Assembly: GCA_021204765.1 (NCBI GenBank)
Contig: JAJPYU010000152.1
Location: forward strand, 1 to 5,950
Direction: 5' to 3'
Length of the DNA stretch: 5,950 bases
Source: Clostridiales bacterium
GTDB lineage: Bacteria > Bacillota > Clostridia > Lachnospirales > Lachnospiraceae
Each line of letters begins with the position of its first letter. Positions within the stretch are counted from its first letter, which is position 1. The translations under genes were made by a program, and so were the position numbers. The notes beneath the pieces are model-generated. The model worked only from the letters and a program-made list of their open reading frames with translations. It searched no databases and was not told where the DNA came from. Below are positions 1-5,827 of the stretch, in pieces.

Positions 1-1307
1 ATTGGCACCCTGATCCCCACCTCTTTCGGATCCTTTCCATGCTTTTTTCCGAAAGTATAGTAATAGATCAGCATGAAGCCAACGCTGTAAGCTGCACAGA
101 TGACAGCCCAGAGTCCGATTCCCATGGACATGATCTGGGCAGTTTTCAGGCTGGTACCTTTTGCCATCACCGGCAGATAGGTTATCGAACCAAATATGAC
201 TCCCGCGACGAGGCTCAGCCAAAACCATGCTGTGCTGGCCTTGCCCTCCACCGGCTTACCCGGAATGAGCAGCTCTTCTTTCGGACGGAGACTCTCGAAA
301 GTACGGGTATACAGAAGCATGCCTCCGAAGGAACAGATGAAGAGTACGAAGCCAATAAGACCGACGGCGTTAAAAGCCTCCTTTACCTGCCAGATCTGAT
401 TCGATGAACCGATCGGATTGGGCGCACCCAGGGAATCCTCAAAAAATCCCACCACACATGACACGGATTTTTTCGAGAAATGTGACCACGGGTGGGTGAT
501 GGACGGTCTGTAGATCACATGGAAGGCATCCGTCCCATCAACACCCTCGTAATACTCTGTATAAGCCTCTCTGCTCTCGCAGTCCGAGGGGTCCTTTCCA
601 AAATTCAGAAATGACTGGGCAGCGTCCGATTCCAACCAGTAAGGAGACTGTAAAACGCTCCCATCCTCAGCTATGGATTTCCCAAAAAACTCGTCGTACA
701 CCACTGAAATGATTCCTACATCACGACTCCCATACAGATTCAGGTAATTTCCGTCACCGTCCGTGGCCAGCGGGTCATTGCAGTTTAAGAGCACCGCAGA
801 AATCAGCTGTGTGTCAGCTGCATTGTCGGCCATGACTGCCGCATTGCAGGAATATGCCCCCATGGAGTGCCCGGTTACGCCAATCTTTGTCGTGTCCACG
901 AATGGCATACGGCTGACTGCCAGCACTCCCTGGTATATTCCGTCAAAATAAACCGAGTTTACATCCTCCACCACCTCGGAATTGCCATGGTTCGGCTGAT
1001 CCACAGTCAGAACCACGTAACCACGCCTGGCCAGCTCTACGAAATTGGCATCCGTCATCTCCTTATTGTTTAAATAACCGTGGCTGACCACAATAGCCGG
1101 TGCCGGATTCTCCTTAGTAGCGGTGTCCGGAACAAAAAGAATGGCCGACATTGCATAGCCGCTGTCTGTCTCTATGGTCATTTCTTTCATACTTACTTTG
1201 CCTCCTTTAGTCTGCACCGCGGACACCACGATGCCGCAAAGCAACATGAGGATCAGTGAGATTACCAGCAAAAATGCTGTTTTTTTCTTAATTGTGTCAA
1301 ATTTCAT
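1..1307 (-). CDS. Membrane-anchored alpha/beta hydrolase with multi-pass C-terminal region (partial, 3' end outside window)
   Basis: Reading the minus strand from the ATG at 1307-1305 gives 435 open codons running off the left edge. Residues 11-31 form one hydrophobic segment after a lysine-rich start, which predicts a signal anchor with the following domain outside the cytoplasm. About residues 45-290 are an alpha/beta-hydrolase domain: HGYLNN (76-81) in the oxyanion-hole position, nucleophile elbow GHSMG (146-150, Ser148), acid candidate Asp196 in YGSRD, and His272 or His276 in THPWSH as catalytic histidine. Three more hydrophobic segments lie near 313-335, 360-383 and 391-418, so the enzyme is fused to a membrane part. 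An AAAGGAG ribosome binding site (1320-1314) sits 6 bases before the ATG and fixes the start. It is divergent from a MarR-type gene, which suggests shared control. The serine hydrolase fold is well supported; substrate is unknown (ester, lipid or small xenobiotic are possible). Confidence 0.85.
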   Translation of the reverse strand, partial: MKFDTIKKKTAFLLVISLILMLLCGIVVSAVQTKGGKVSMKEMTIETDSGYAMSAILFVPDTATKENPAPAIVVSHGYLNNKEMTDANFVELARRGYVVLTVDQPNHGNSEVVEDVNSVYFDGIYQGVLAVSRMPFVDTTKIGVTGHSMGAYSCNAAVMADNAADTQLISAVLLNCNDPLATDGDGNYLNLYGSRDVGIISVVYDEFFGKSIAEDGSVLQSPYWLESDAAQSFLNFGKDPSDCESREAYTEYYEGVDGTDAFHVIYRPSITHPWSHFSKKSVSCVVGFFEDSLGAPNPIGSSNQIWQVKEAFNAVGLIGFVLFICSFGGMLLYTRTFESLRPKEELLIPGKPVEGKASTAWFWLSLVAGVIFGSITYLPVMAKGTSLKTAQIMSMGIGLWAVICAAYSVGFMLIYYYTFGKKHGKDPKEVGIRVP

Positions 1308-1361
1308 ACAACTCTCCTTTCTTTTATTCTATAGGAATCTTTTTATATTCCTCATGAATAT

Positions 1362-1390
1362 ATTATAATTATCTATTTTAAAATCATCAA
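1362..1390 (-). promoter_or_regulatory. Promoter of the alpha/beta hydrolase
   Basis: On the minus strand TTGATG (1390-1385) is followed by a 17-base spacer and a perfect TATAAT (1367-1362). This matches the sigma-A consensus closely and would give a leader of about 50 bases before the hydrolase ATG. The surrounding spacer (1308-1524) is so AT-rich that chance -10 boxes are common; the matched -35 and exact spacing make this the best candidate. No clean operator for the neighbouring MarR protein could be picked out. Confidence 0.6.
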
Positions 1391-1447
1391 TATAAATTAT
1401 ACATAAAGTATTTTTATTTTTTTGGCAATTATATACAAAATCCTGGC

Positions 1448-1476
1448 TTGCATTTGGTTTTTACTTGTGTTATATA
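1448..1476 (+). promoter_or_regulatory. Promoter of the MarR-type regulator gene
   Basis: TTGCAT (1448-1453), a 17-base spacer and TATATA (1471-1476), with TGT directly before the -10 box as an extended -10 element. Transcription would begin near 1483. That is downstream of the in-frame ATG at 1465 and upstream of the ATG at 1525, so it supports the later start. It lies back to back with the hydrolase promoter, about 60 bases apart. Confidence 0.55.
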
Positions 1477-1510
1477 TTTTATATCTTACAGGCGTTTAAA
1501 TCTATCAAAC

Positions 1511-1516
1511 AGGAGG
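1511..1516 (+). promoter_or_regulatory. Ribosome binding site that decides the regulator's start
   Basis: A perfect AGGAGG lies 8 bases before the ATG at 1525. The alternative in-frame ATG at 1465 has no comparable site and falls at the predicted promoter, so the extra 20 residues of the longer reading are not part of the protein. Confidence 0.8.
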
Positions 1517-1524
1517 ATGAGGCT

Positions 1525-2043
1525 ATGTATCTGGACTGGATGGGCGATTACGAAAATGTTGTGGAGGCCATGGCAGGCTTCGGGAATGTATACAGCCAGG
1601 TACAGAATCGGGCGTTTTTCCATGTCCCCTTTACGGACAAAAAGCTTTCACCTCTGGAGATGCAGATTATCGAATATCTCCTGAAGGATGAAAGCACTCA
1701 CAAAAACATGACGGAAGTGGCCGAAAAGCTTTCCATATCTCAGAGCTATTTCTCAAAAAAGATAAAACAGCTGGCAGATGCTGGTTTTATTGAAAGATAT
1801 CACTTAAACGGCAACAGGAAAAATATCATCATCAAAGTCTCCGATTTTGGGAAGAAATTTTATAAGGCCTACATCGAAAGCGAACACATCAAACCGTGGA
1901 AACGGGTTTTCGAGAAATTAGATGGATTGGATAGTGATACCATACAGATTTTTGCGGATGTTTTGAACGGCTTTACCAGGGATGTGGAGTCCGCCCTCGA
2001 ATTCGGCAGATGCGAAGACACTCAGCTGATAAAGATAGAATAG
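1525..2043 (+). CDS. MarR-family winged helix-turn-helix transcriptional regulator
   Basis: A 172-residue protein of usual MarR length. An N-terminal helical stretch (about 1-38) precedes LSPLEMQIIEYLL (41-53), the first helix of the DNA-binding domain. Helix-turn-helix residues follow at about 61-85 (NMTEVAEKLSISQSYFSKKI, then the recognition-helix end), with leucine and isoleucine spacing typical of MarR. The wing is around 91-105 (RYHLNGNRKNIIIKVS), rich in basic residues. The C-terminal helices (about 106-160) would complete the dimer interface. MarR proteins are usually dimeric repressors that sense small ligands and bind operators in their own divergent promoter. The divergent hydrolase is therefore the likely target, with autoregulation; both points are inference. 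The ligand is unknown. No clear intrinsic terminator follows the stop codon, so some read-through into the carboxylase remnant is possible. Confidence 0.85.
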   Translation: MYLDWMGDYENVVEAMAGFGNVYSQVQNRAFFHVPFTDKKLSPLEMQIIEYLLKDESTHKNMTEVAEKLSISQSYFSKKIKQLADAGFIERYHLNGNRKNIIIKVSDFGKKFYKAYIESEHIKPWKRVFEKLDGLDSDTIQIFADVLNGFTRDVESALEFGRCEDTQLIKIE

Positions 2044-2094
2044 TTCACACAATAATCTCTTAATATTAAAATCCCATAAATTATTTAATATATC

Positions 2095-2123
2095 TTGCAT
2101 AATATATCAAATCCCTCTATATT
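2095..2123 (+). promoter_or_regulatory. Promoter of the carboxylase remnant
   Basis: TTGCAT (2095-2100), a 17-base spacer and TATATT (2118-2123), with transcription expected near 2130. It lies about 50 bases before the remnant's ATG. A self-complementary ATAGCTAT (2124-2131) sits at the predicted start site, and TAGCTAT recurs at 2169-2175 just before the ATG. The expression signals thus look intact although the gene is not. Confidence 0.5.
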
Positions 2124-2175
2124 ATAGCTATCAAAGTATTTTTTTCAGTACACTTCTATAGAAAGGGGTAGCTAT

Positions 2176-2606
2176 ATGAGCGCAAATGTACAGATCAGAC
2201 CATTTAAAAAGGTCCCATTGACGCCTACCTGGATATTGAGACCATCATCAAAATAGCCTTAAACAGCGGCGCGGACGCCATCCATCCCGGCTACGGTTTC
2301 CTGTCGGAGAACCCCGATTTCGTAGACGCCTGCGAGCAGGCCGGGATCGTCTTCATCGGGCCTACCGGCGATATCATGAACGCCATGGGTGACAAGATCG
2401 CATCGAAGAAGATGGCCATCGATGCGAAAGTACCAATCATATCGGGCGTGGACTACGCCATCAAGGAGACTGACGAGGCCATGAAGATGGAGACCACCGT
2501 GGTATCCAAGGTAAACGGTACAGTGGATCGGGTCTGCGTGAAGCAGGGCGACTCCGTACACCAGGGAAATCTGCTGATCTCGTTCCACATTGCCAAAGAA
2601 GACTAA
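2176..2606 (+). pseudogene. pyc: Remnant of a biotin-dependent carboxylase, probably pyruvate carboxylase, with two internal deletions
   Basis: The start is intact: an AAAGGGG ribosome binding site, then ATG at 2176 and MSANVQIRPFKKV, as expected just before the LVANRGEIA motif of biotin carboxylases. That motif and about 60 further residues are missing. The sequence jumps at about 2208-2216 into the carboxylase in another frame (GPIDAYLDIETII, then DAIHPGYGFLSENPDF and FIGPT). The original frame stops at TAG 2254-2256 after 26 codons. The carboxylase frame stays open to TAA 2604-2606. Near 2475-2486 it jumps, in frame, from the ATP-grasp region (SGVDYAIKETDEA) to the biotin site EAMKMETTV and the protein's last half-domain (NGTVDRVCVKQGDSVHQGNLL). 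ATP-binding, carboxyltransferase and half the biotinyl domain are absent, so it cannot act. Single-chain BC plus biotinyl order fits pyruvate carboxylase (about 1,150 residues) best; an acyl-CoA carboxylase alpha chain is the alternative. Confidence 0.85.
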
Positions 2607-2614
2607 TATCCTGT

Positions 2615-2653
2615 AAAAAAGAGCTTGCTGCCGAAAGCAGCAAGCTCTTTTTT
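2615..2653. terminator. Bidirectional intrinsic terminator between converging genes
   Basis: A perfect 11-bp stem, GAGCTTGCTGC (2621-2631) against GCAGCAAGCTC (2637-2647), closes a CGAAA loop. It is flanked by six A on the left (2615-2620) and six T on the right (2648-2653), so it has a U-run in either direction. It ends the carboxylase remnant 8 bases after its stop and ends the por operon 4 bases after the porB stop; the porB stop codon (2654-2652) lies inside the T-run. Confidence 0.93.
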
Positions 2654-3596
2654 ATCTGGCACATCTATATTGCAGATCTTCCCAGCGTTTGTCGACCTCC
2701 TCCTGGAACTGGACGATCAGGTCTTCATTTCCGGGCTTAAAGAGATGCTTAAAACGTCCCTGGGGTCTTAAGAAATCCTCGATGGGCAGCTTCTTCCTGG
2801 GCTCGTAAGAGAGGCGCCAGATGCCGTGCTCCACCTCAAAGAGAGGCCAGTAGCAGGTCTCCACCGCCAGCCTGCAGATATTCATGATATCCGCAGTCTC
2901 GTACCTCCAGCCTCTGGGACAGGGCGCAAGGATATTGAGGAAAGCCGGGCCCTCCGTGTATATGGCCTTCTCCGACTTCTTATGTATATCCGAGAAATTC
3001 CCTATCATGGTGGTCTGTCCCACGTAAGCCACATTGTGCTCCGCGATGATGGCGGTCAGATCCTTCCTGGGCTGCATCTTCCCGTTTGACTGGGATCCCA
3101 CCGGCGTTGTCGTCGTATCGGCGAATCTGGGCGTAGCCGAGGAGCGCTGTATCCCGGTATTCATATAAGCGCCATTGTCATAGCAGACATAGACCATATC
3201 ATGGCCTCTCTCCATGGCTCCGGAGAGGGACTGGAAACCGATATCATATGTCCCGCCGTCGCCGCCGAAGGTGATGAATTTGAAATTGGCATCCTCTGGC
3301 AGCCGTCCACGCTTCTTCAGGGCCTTGTATGCAGTCTCCGCCCCGGCCAGGGTCGCCCCGCCGTTTTCAAAGGCATTGTGGATATAGCTGTCCTCCCAGG
3401 AGGTGTAAGGATACATGAAGGAGGATACCTCCAGGCAGCCGGTGGCATTTCCTATGACAGCCTGATCTCCCTCGTGGAGAGCCCTCAGCACCGCACGGAC
3501 CGCTATGGTGGCTCCGCAGCCGGCGCACATCCGATGACCCGGCGCCAGGCGCTCGGGCTTGCTCATCACCTGCTTGAAATTATATTTCTCAGCCAC
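2652..3596 (-). CDS. porB: 2-oxoacid (pyruvate):ferredoxin oxidoreductase, beta subunit (thiamine diphosphate binding)
   Basis: The 314-residue protein has the usual length for this subunit, which carries thiamine diphosphate and one 4Fe-4S cluster. Cluster ligands are Cys24 and Cys27 (HRMCAGCGA), Cys54 (NATGCLEVSS) and Cys226 (LAPCPRGW). The thiamine diphosphate motif begins at GDGGTYDIG (112-120) and ends at DNGAYMNTGIQ (140-150), with Mg-binding Asp113 and Asn141 in the expected places. The start is GTG (3596-3594): a GGAGGG site (3609-3604) stands 7 bases upstream, inside the end of porA, and the next ATG is at residue 11, too close to the conserved region. The gene follows porA by 3 bases, which suggests translational coupling. 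Pyruvate is the likely substrate; 2-oxoisovalerate or another 2-oxoacid cannot be excluded by eye. Confidence 0.93.
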   Translation of the reverse strand: MAEKYNFKQVMSKPERLAPGHRMCAGCGATIAVRAVLRALHEGDQAVIGNATGCLEVSSFMYPYTSWEDSYIHNAFENGGATLAGAETAYKALKKRGRLPEDANFKFITFGGDGGTYDIGFQSLSGAMERGHDMVYVCYDNGAYMNTGIQRSSATPRFADTTTTPVGSQSNGKMQPRKDLTAIIAEHNVAYVGQTTMIGNFSDIHKKSEKAIYTEGPAFLNILAPCPRGWRYETADIMNICRLAVETCYWPLFEVEHGIWRLSYEPRKKLPIEDFLRPQGRFKHLFKPGNEDLIVQFQEEVDKRWEDLQYRCAR

Positions 3597-3599
3597 AGA

Positions 3600-4787
3600 T
3601 CAGCCCTCCTCTCTCAGTCCTATGTAACGGAACTGCTCTATCTCTTCACCTATGGCCTCCGCAGCCGCCAGCTCGTTAAACACCCGAGCCGCATCGTCAG
3701 TGGTAAAATCCCTGCCGCCCAGGCCGTAAATGTAATTGATGGCAGGGATACAGGCCTTCTTCCTGTATAATCCGGCCATGATCTCCGTGCCCAGGGGGCC
3801 GCCGTTTCCATTATAGCTCTCGCAGCGGTCAAGTATGGCTGCCGCCTTCGCTCCCTTTATGGCATCCACTATCTCATCTGCGGGGAAAGGCCTGAAAAGG
3901 CGGAGCTTTAACACTCCCACTTTCATTCCCTCTGCCCTAAGCTCATCCACGGCCTCCTTGGCTGTGCCAGCGGCGGAGCCCATGAGTATCATGATGTAAT
4001 CGGCATCCTCCGTCTCATATTTCTCGAAAAGTCCGTATTTTCTCCCGGAGATCCTCGCATATTCCTCAGCGACGGAAAGCACCACCGGCTTGGCATTCTC
4101 CAGGGCTATAAGCTGGTTCTTTCTGCCCTCCATGACGTAATTGCTCACGGCATAGGGACCCACGGAGACCGGCTTACCGGGATTTAACATATATTCCTCA
4201 GGCTCGTACTCGCCGACAAAGGCTTTCACCGGCTCATCCTCCAGAAGCTCTATATTCTGGACTGCATGGCTGGTGATAAAGCCGTCCTGGCAGATCATGA
4301 TGGGCAGCCGCACCTTCTTATTCTCAGCGATGCGGTAAGCCTGGATCATGTTATCATAGACTTCCTGATTATTTTCCGCGTAGATCTGTATCCATCCCGT
4401 GTCCCTGGCGCCCATACCGTCGGTGTGGTCGCAATTTATATTTATGGGTCCGGACAAAGTCCTGTTTACCAGAGCCAGGACTATGGGCAGGCGGTTGGAT
4501 GCCGCAAGCAGCAGCTCCTCCCACATAAAGGCCAGACCCGCTGAGGAAGTGGCCGTGAGTGTCCTCGCTCCCGCCGCCTCTGAGCCTATGCAGGCGCTCA
4601 TGGCTGAGTGCTCGCTCTCCACCGGGATGAACTCGGTGTCAATCTGGCCGTTAGCGATATAAGTGGAGACCATCTGGGGGATCTCCGTGGAGGGCGTGAT
4701 GGGGAAGGCCGGCATCACGTCAGGATTTATCTGCCTGATAGCGTAGGCCACAGCCTCATTTCCCGACAATCTGTCTTTTATTGCCAT
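3600..4787 (-). CDS. porA: 2-oxoacid (pyruvate):ferredoxin oxidoreductase, alpha subunit
   Basis: A protein of 395 residues, normal for the family. It forms the catalytic core with the beta subunit, holding the pyrimidine side of thiamine diphosphate and the 2-oxoacid. Visible landmarks are AFPITPSTEI (27-36, the conserved PITPS-Thr), VESEHSAMSACIGSEAAGAR (56-75), TATSSAGLAFMWEE (78-91), NRTLSGPININ (108-118) and CDHTDGMGARDTGW (119-132). The C-terminal part (about 260-370) is the transketolase-like domain, with LKLRLFRPFP (293-302) and DRCESYNGNGGPLG (320-333). The frame also opens 18 codons further upstream, inside porD, but ATG 4787 is chosen: it overlaps the porD stop by one base (TGATG), has AGGGGG 7 bases ahead, and gives the standard MAIKDRLSGNEAV start. 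No key motif is missing. Confidence 0.94.
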   Translation of the reverse strand: MAIKDRLSGNEAVAYAIRQINPDVMPAFPITPSTEIPQMVSTYIANGQIDTEFIPVESEHSAMSACIGSEAAGARTLTATSSAGLAFMWEELLLAASNRLPIVLALVNRTLSGPININCDHTDGMGARDTGWIQIYAENNQEVYDNMIQAYRIAENKKVRLPIMICQDGFITSHAVQNIELLEDEPVKAFVGEYEPEEYMLNPGKPVSVGPYAVSNYVMEGRKNQLIALENAKPVVLSVAEEYARISGRKYGLFEKYETEDADYIMILMGSAAGTAKEAVDELRAEGMKVGVLKLRLFRPFPADEIVDAIKGAKAAAILDRCESYNGNGGPLGTEIMAGLYRKKACIPAINYIYGLGGRDFTTDDAARVFNELAAAEAIGEEIEQFRYIGLREEG

Positions 4788-5092
4788 CACTCCACCCCCT
4801 CTTTCATCTCTATGGCTCCGAAGGGGCAGACCTGGGCACATATACCGCAGCCCTTGCAGTGGTCCAGGTCAAAGGGCAGCCTTTTTCCGTCACGCACCGG
4901 AATGCTGCTGTCCGGGCAGACCGGAGTGCACAGCAGGCACTGCTTGCATTTATCAGTGTGATATATCGGTGTGAAATTCCGCCACTCTCCCGTATTGAAG
5001 AGCCTGGAGGTCCCGGCGGCAAATATCTGCATCCCCTCGGTCATACCCGTGTGGGGAGTCTGCTCGTCAATCTTTGTGATATCCGTCCTCAT
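4787..5092 (-). CDS. porD: 2-oxoacid (pyruvate):ferredoxin oxidoreductase, delta subunit (2x[4Fe-4S] ferredoxin-like)
   Basis: A 101-residue ferredoxin-like protein that carries electrons from the alpha/beta catalytic site to external ferredoxin. Two complete cluster motifs are present: CKQCLLCTPVCP (Cys49, 52, 55, 59) and CKGCGICAQVCP (Cys79, 82, 85, 89). The 40-residue lead-in with GTSRLFNTGEWRNFTP is characteristic of PorD rather than a free ferredoxin, and the spacing of about 20 residues between motifs matches the family. The ATG overlaps the porC stop codon in an ATGA arrangement, and AAAGGAGG lies 5 bases upstream within porC. Its stop overlaps the porA start, so all of the operon up to here is translationally linked. 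Confidence 0.95.
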   Translation of the reverse strand: MRTDITKIDEQTPHTGMTEGMQIFAAGTSRLFNTGEWRNFTPIYHTDKCKQCLLCTPVCPDSSIPVRDGKRLPFDLDHCKGCGICAQVCPFGAIEMKEGVE

Positions 5093-5676
5093 GCCGTCCT
5101 CCTTTCCTCAAGCGCCTCAAATGTCATCCTGAGGGCTTTCATATTTCCCTCTATGACCTCGGGCTTCCTGGCGAATTTGTGCTGATATGACTTCTCCATC
5201 TCCTCCAAAAAGACATCCTTCGGCATGACTTCAGAGACCGCCACCACCGCCGCCAGCATGGGGGAATTGGGGAAATATTTCCCTAAAGCCTCCTCGGAGA
5301 TCGCTCTGGCATCAATAGTAAATACCCTTCCCTCATAGCCGCGCAGTGCAGGCCTGATCTCATCGGCAGTCCTGGCGGTGTTCACGATAATAGCGCCCTC
5401 ACTCTTCAAACCCGCTGTCACGTCCACAGTGTGAAGCAGGGTCTCATCCACCACTGCCACATAGTCGGGGTAATAGATATTTGAATGAACCCGGATATCC
5501 CTGTCGCTGATCCGGTTAAAGGCGGTGATGGGAGCGCCCATCCTCTCCGGACCGTACTCCGGGAATCCCTGGACATATTTGCCGGTGGAAAAGGCCACAT
5601 CCGCCAGCAAAAGAGCCGCCGTCTTGGCTCCCTGGCCGCCCCGGCCGTGCCATCTGATCTCTATTGTGTCTGTCAT
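5089..5676 (-). CDS. porC: 2-oxoacid (pyruvate):ferredoxin oxidoreductase, gamma subunit
   Basis: A 195-residue subunit and the first gene of the operon. It begins with the family signature IRWHGRGGQGAKTAALLLA (about 7-25), followed by GKYVQGFPEYGPERMGAPI (32-50), a region linked to coenzyme A binding in this enzyme class, and FPNSPMLAAV (about 134-143) further on. It is the domain that appears as one segment of the single-chain clostridial pyruvate:ferredoxin oxidoreductase; here the enzyme is the split, four-subunit kind. The ATG at 5676 has an AAAGGAG site (5690-5684) 7 bases ahead and a promoter about 50 bases upstream. The gene is called porG in some species. The order gamma-delta-alpha-beta matches both pyruvate and 2-oxoisovalerate enzymes, so operon order does not settle substrate. 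Confidence 0.93.
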   Translation of the reverse strand: MTDTIEIRWHGRGGQGAKTAALLLADVAFSTGKYVQGFPEYGPERMGAPITAFNRISDRDIRVHSNIYYPDYVAVVDETLLHTVDVTAGLKSEGAIIVNTARTADEIRPALRGYEGRVFTIDARAISEEALGKYFPNSPMLAAVVAVSEVMPKDVFLEEMEKSYQHKFARKPEVIEGNMKALRMTFEALEERRTA

Positions 5677-5722
5677 ATCGATGCTCCTTTGGAAGTCTAC
5701 CTATATTTATACGCAATTAAAT

Positions 5723-5751
5723 AGTATAGCCTTTTTCCGGCTTTATGTAAA
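5723..5751 (-). promoter_or_regulatory. Promoter of the porCDAB operon
   Basis: On the minus strand TTTACA (5751-5746), 17 bases, then TATACT (5728-5723): five of six matches at each box with ideal spacing. The predicted start near 5716 gives a leader of about 40 bases to the porC ATG. No attenuator or riboswitch-sized leader exists, so control is probably by a DNA-binding protein at the overlapping inverted repeat. Confidence 0.65.
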
Positions 5752-5760
5752 TAGTTACAT
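5745..5760. promoter_or_regulatory. Candidate operator: perfect inverted repeat over the por -35 box
   Basis: ATGTAA-ATAG-TTACAT is a perfect 6-4-6 inverted repeat. It covers the whole -35 box of the por promoter, where a bound dimer would block RNA polymerase. It is also about 13 bases from the -35 box of the diverging tRNA promoter. The general shape (TGTAA, four bases, TTACA) suits a dimeric winged-helix regulator. It is only partly like the redox regulator Rex's TTGTTAA-N4-TTAACAA, so I do not assign a protein. Confidence 0.45.
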
Positions 5761-5772
5761 TTCACTCACTAC

Positions 5773-5801
5773 TTGCATTTTCTTCATAACTGTGGTAATC
5801 T
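5773..5801 (+). promoter_or_regulatory. Probable promoter of the tRNA-Leu gene
   Basis: TTGCAT (5773-5778), 17 bases, then TAATCT (5796-5801) preceded by TGG as an extended -10. The -10 box is weak on its own; the TG extension and spacing raise it. Transcription from about 5808 would give a leader of about 20 bases to be removed by RNase P at 5828. Confidence 0.4.
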
Positions 5802-5827
5802 GGACATCGTGCGAAAGCAAAGAAAAA

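Noticed and set aside
39..407. A plus-strand open frame of 122 codons at the left end
   Set aside because: It lies antisense to the hydrolase gene, its protein has no recognisable domain and no ribosome binding site fits; it is a shadow of the minus-strand coding region.
1340..1480. AT-rich palindromes (for example ATTATAAT and ATATATTTTATAT) as MarR operators
   Set aside because: Short AT-only palindromes are expected by chance in this spacer and none repeats cleanly on both promoters.
1465..1524. A longer start for the MarR-type regulator adding 20 residues
   Set aside because: The extra codons lie over the predicted promoter and start site, lack a ribosome binding site, and the AGGAGG at 1511 points to ATG 1525.
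2044..2094. An intrinsic terminator for the MarR-type gene
   Set aside because: Only AT-rich, weak pairings such as TTAATATTAA are visible, with no GC stem and T-run.
2157..2176. TATAG and CTATA flanking the carboxylase ribosome binding site as a translational hairpin
   Set aside because: A 5-bp mostly A-T stem with a 10-base loop would be too weak to matter.
2376..2606. A stand-alone 76-residue biotin carboxyl carrier protein
   Set aside because: Only the half of the biotinyl domain after the MKM motif is present; the preceding half is replaced by biotin carboxylase residues, so a folded carrier domain is unlikely.
3201..3770. A 189-codon plus-strand open frame opposite porB and porA
   Set aside because: Antisense to two clearly functional genes with all their motifs, and its translation resembles no known domain.
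4788..4841. A longer start for porA inside porD
   Set aside because: The added 18 residues read the porD ferredoxin codons in another frame; ATG 4787 has the ribosome binding site and the family-standard N-terminus.
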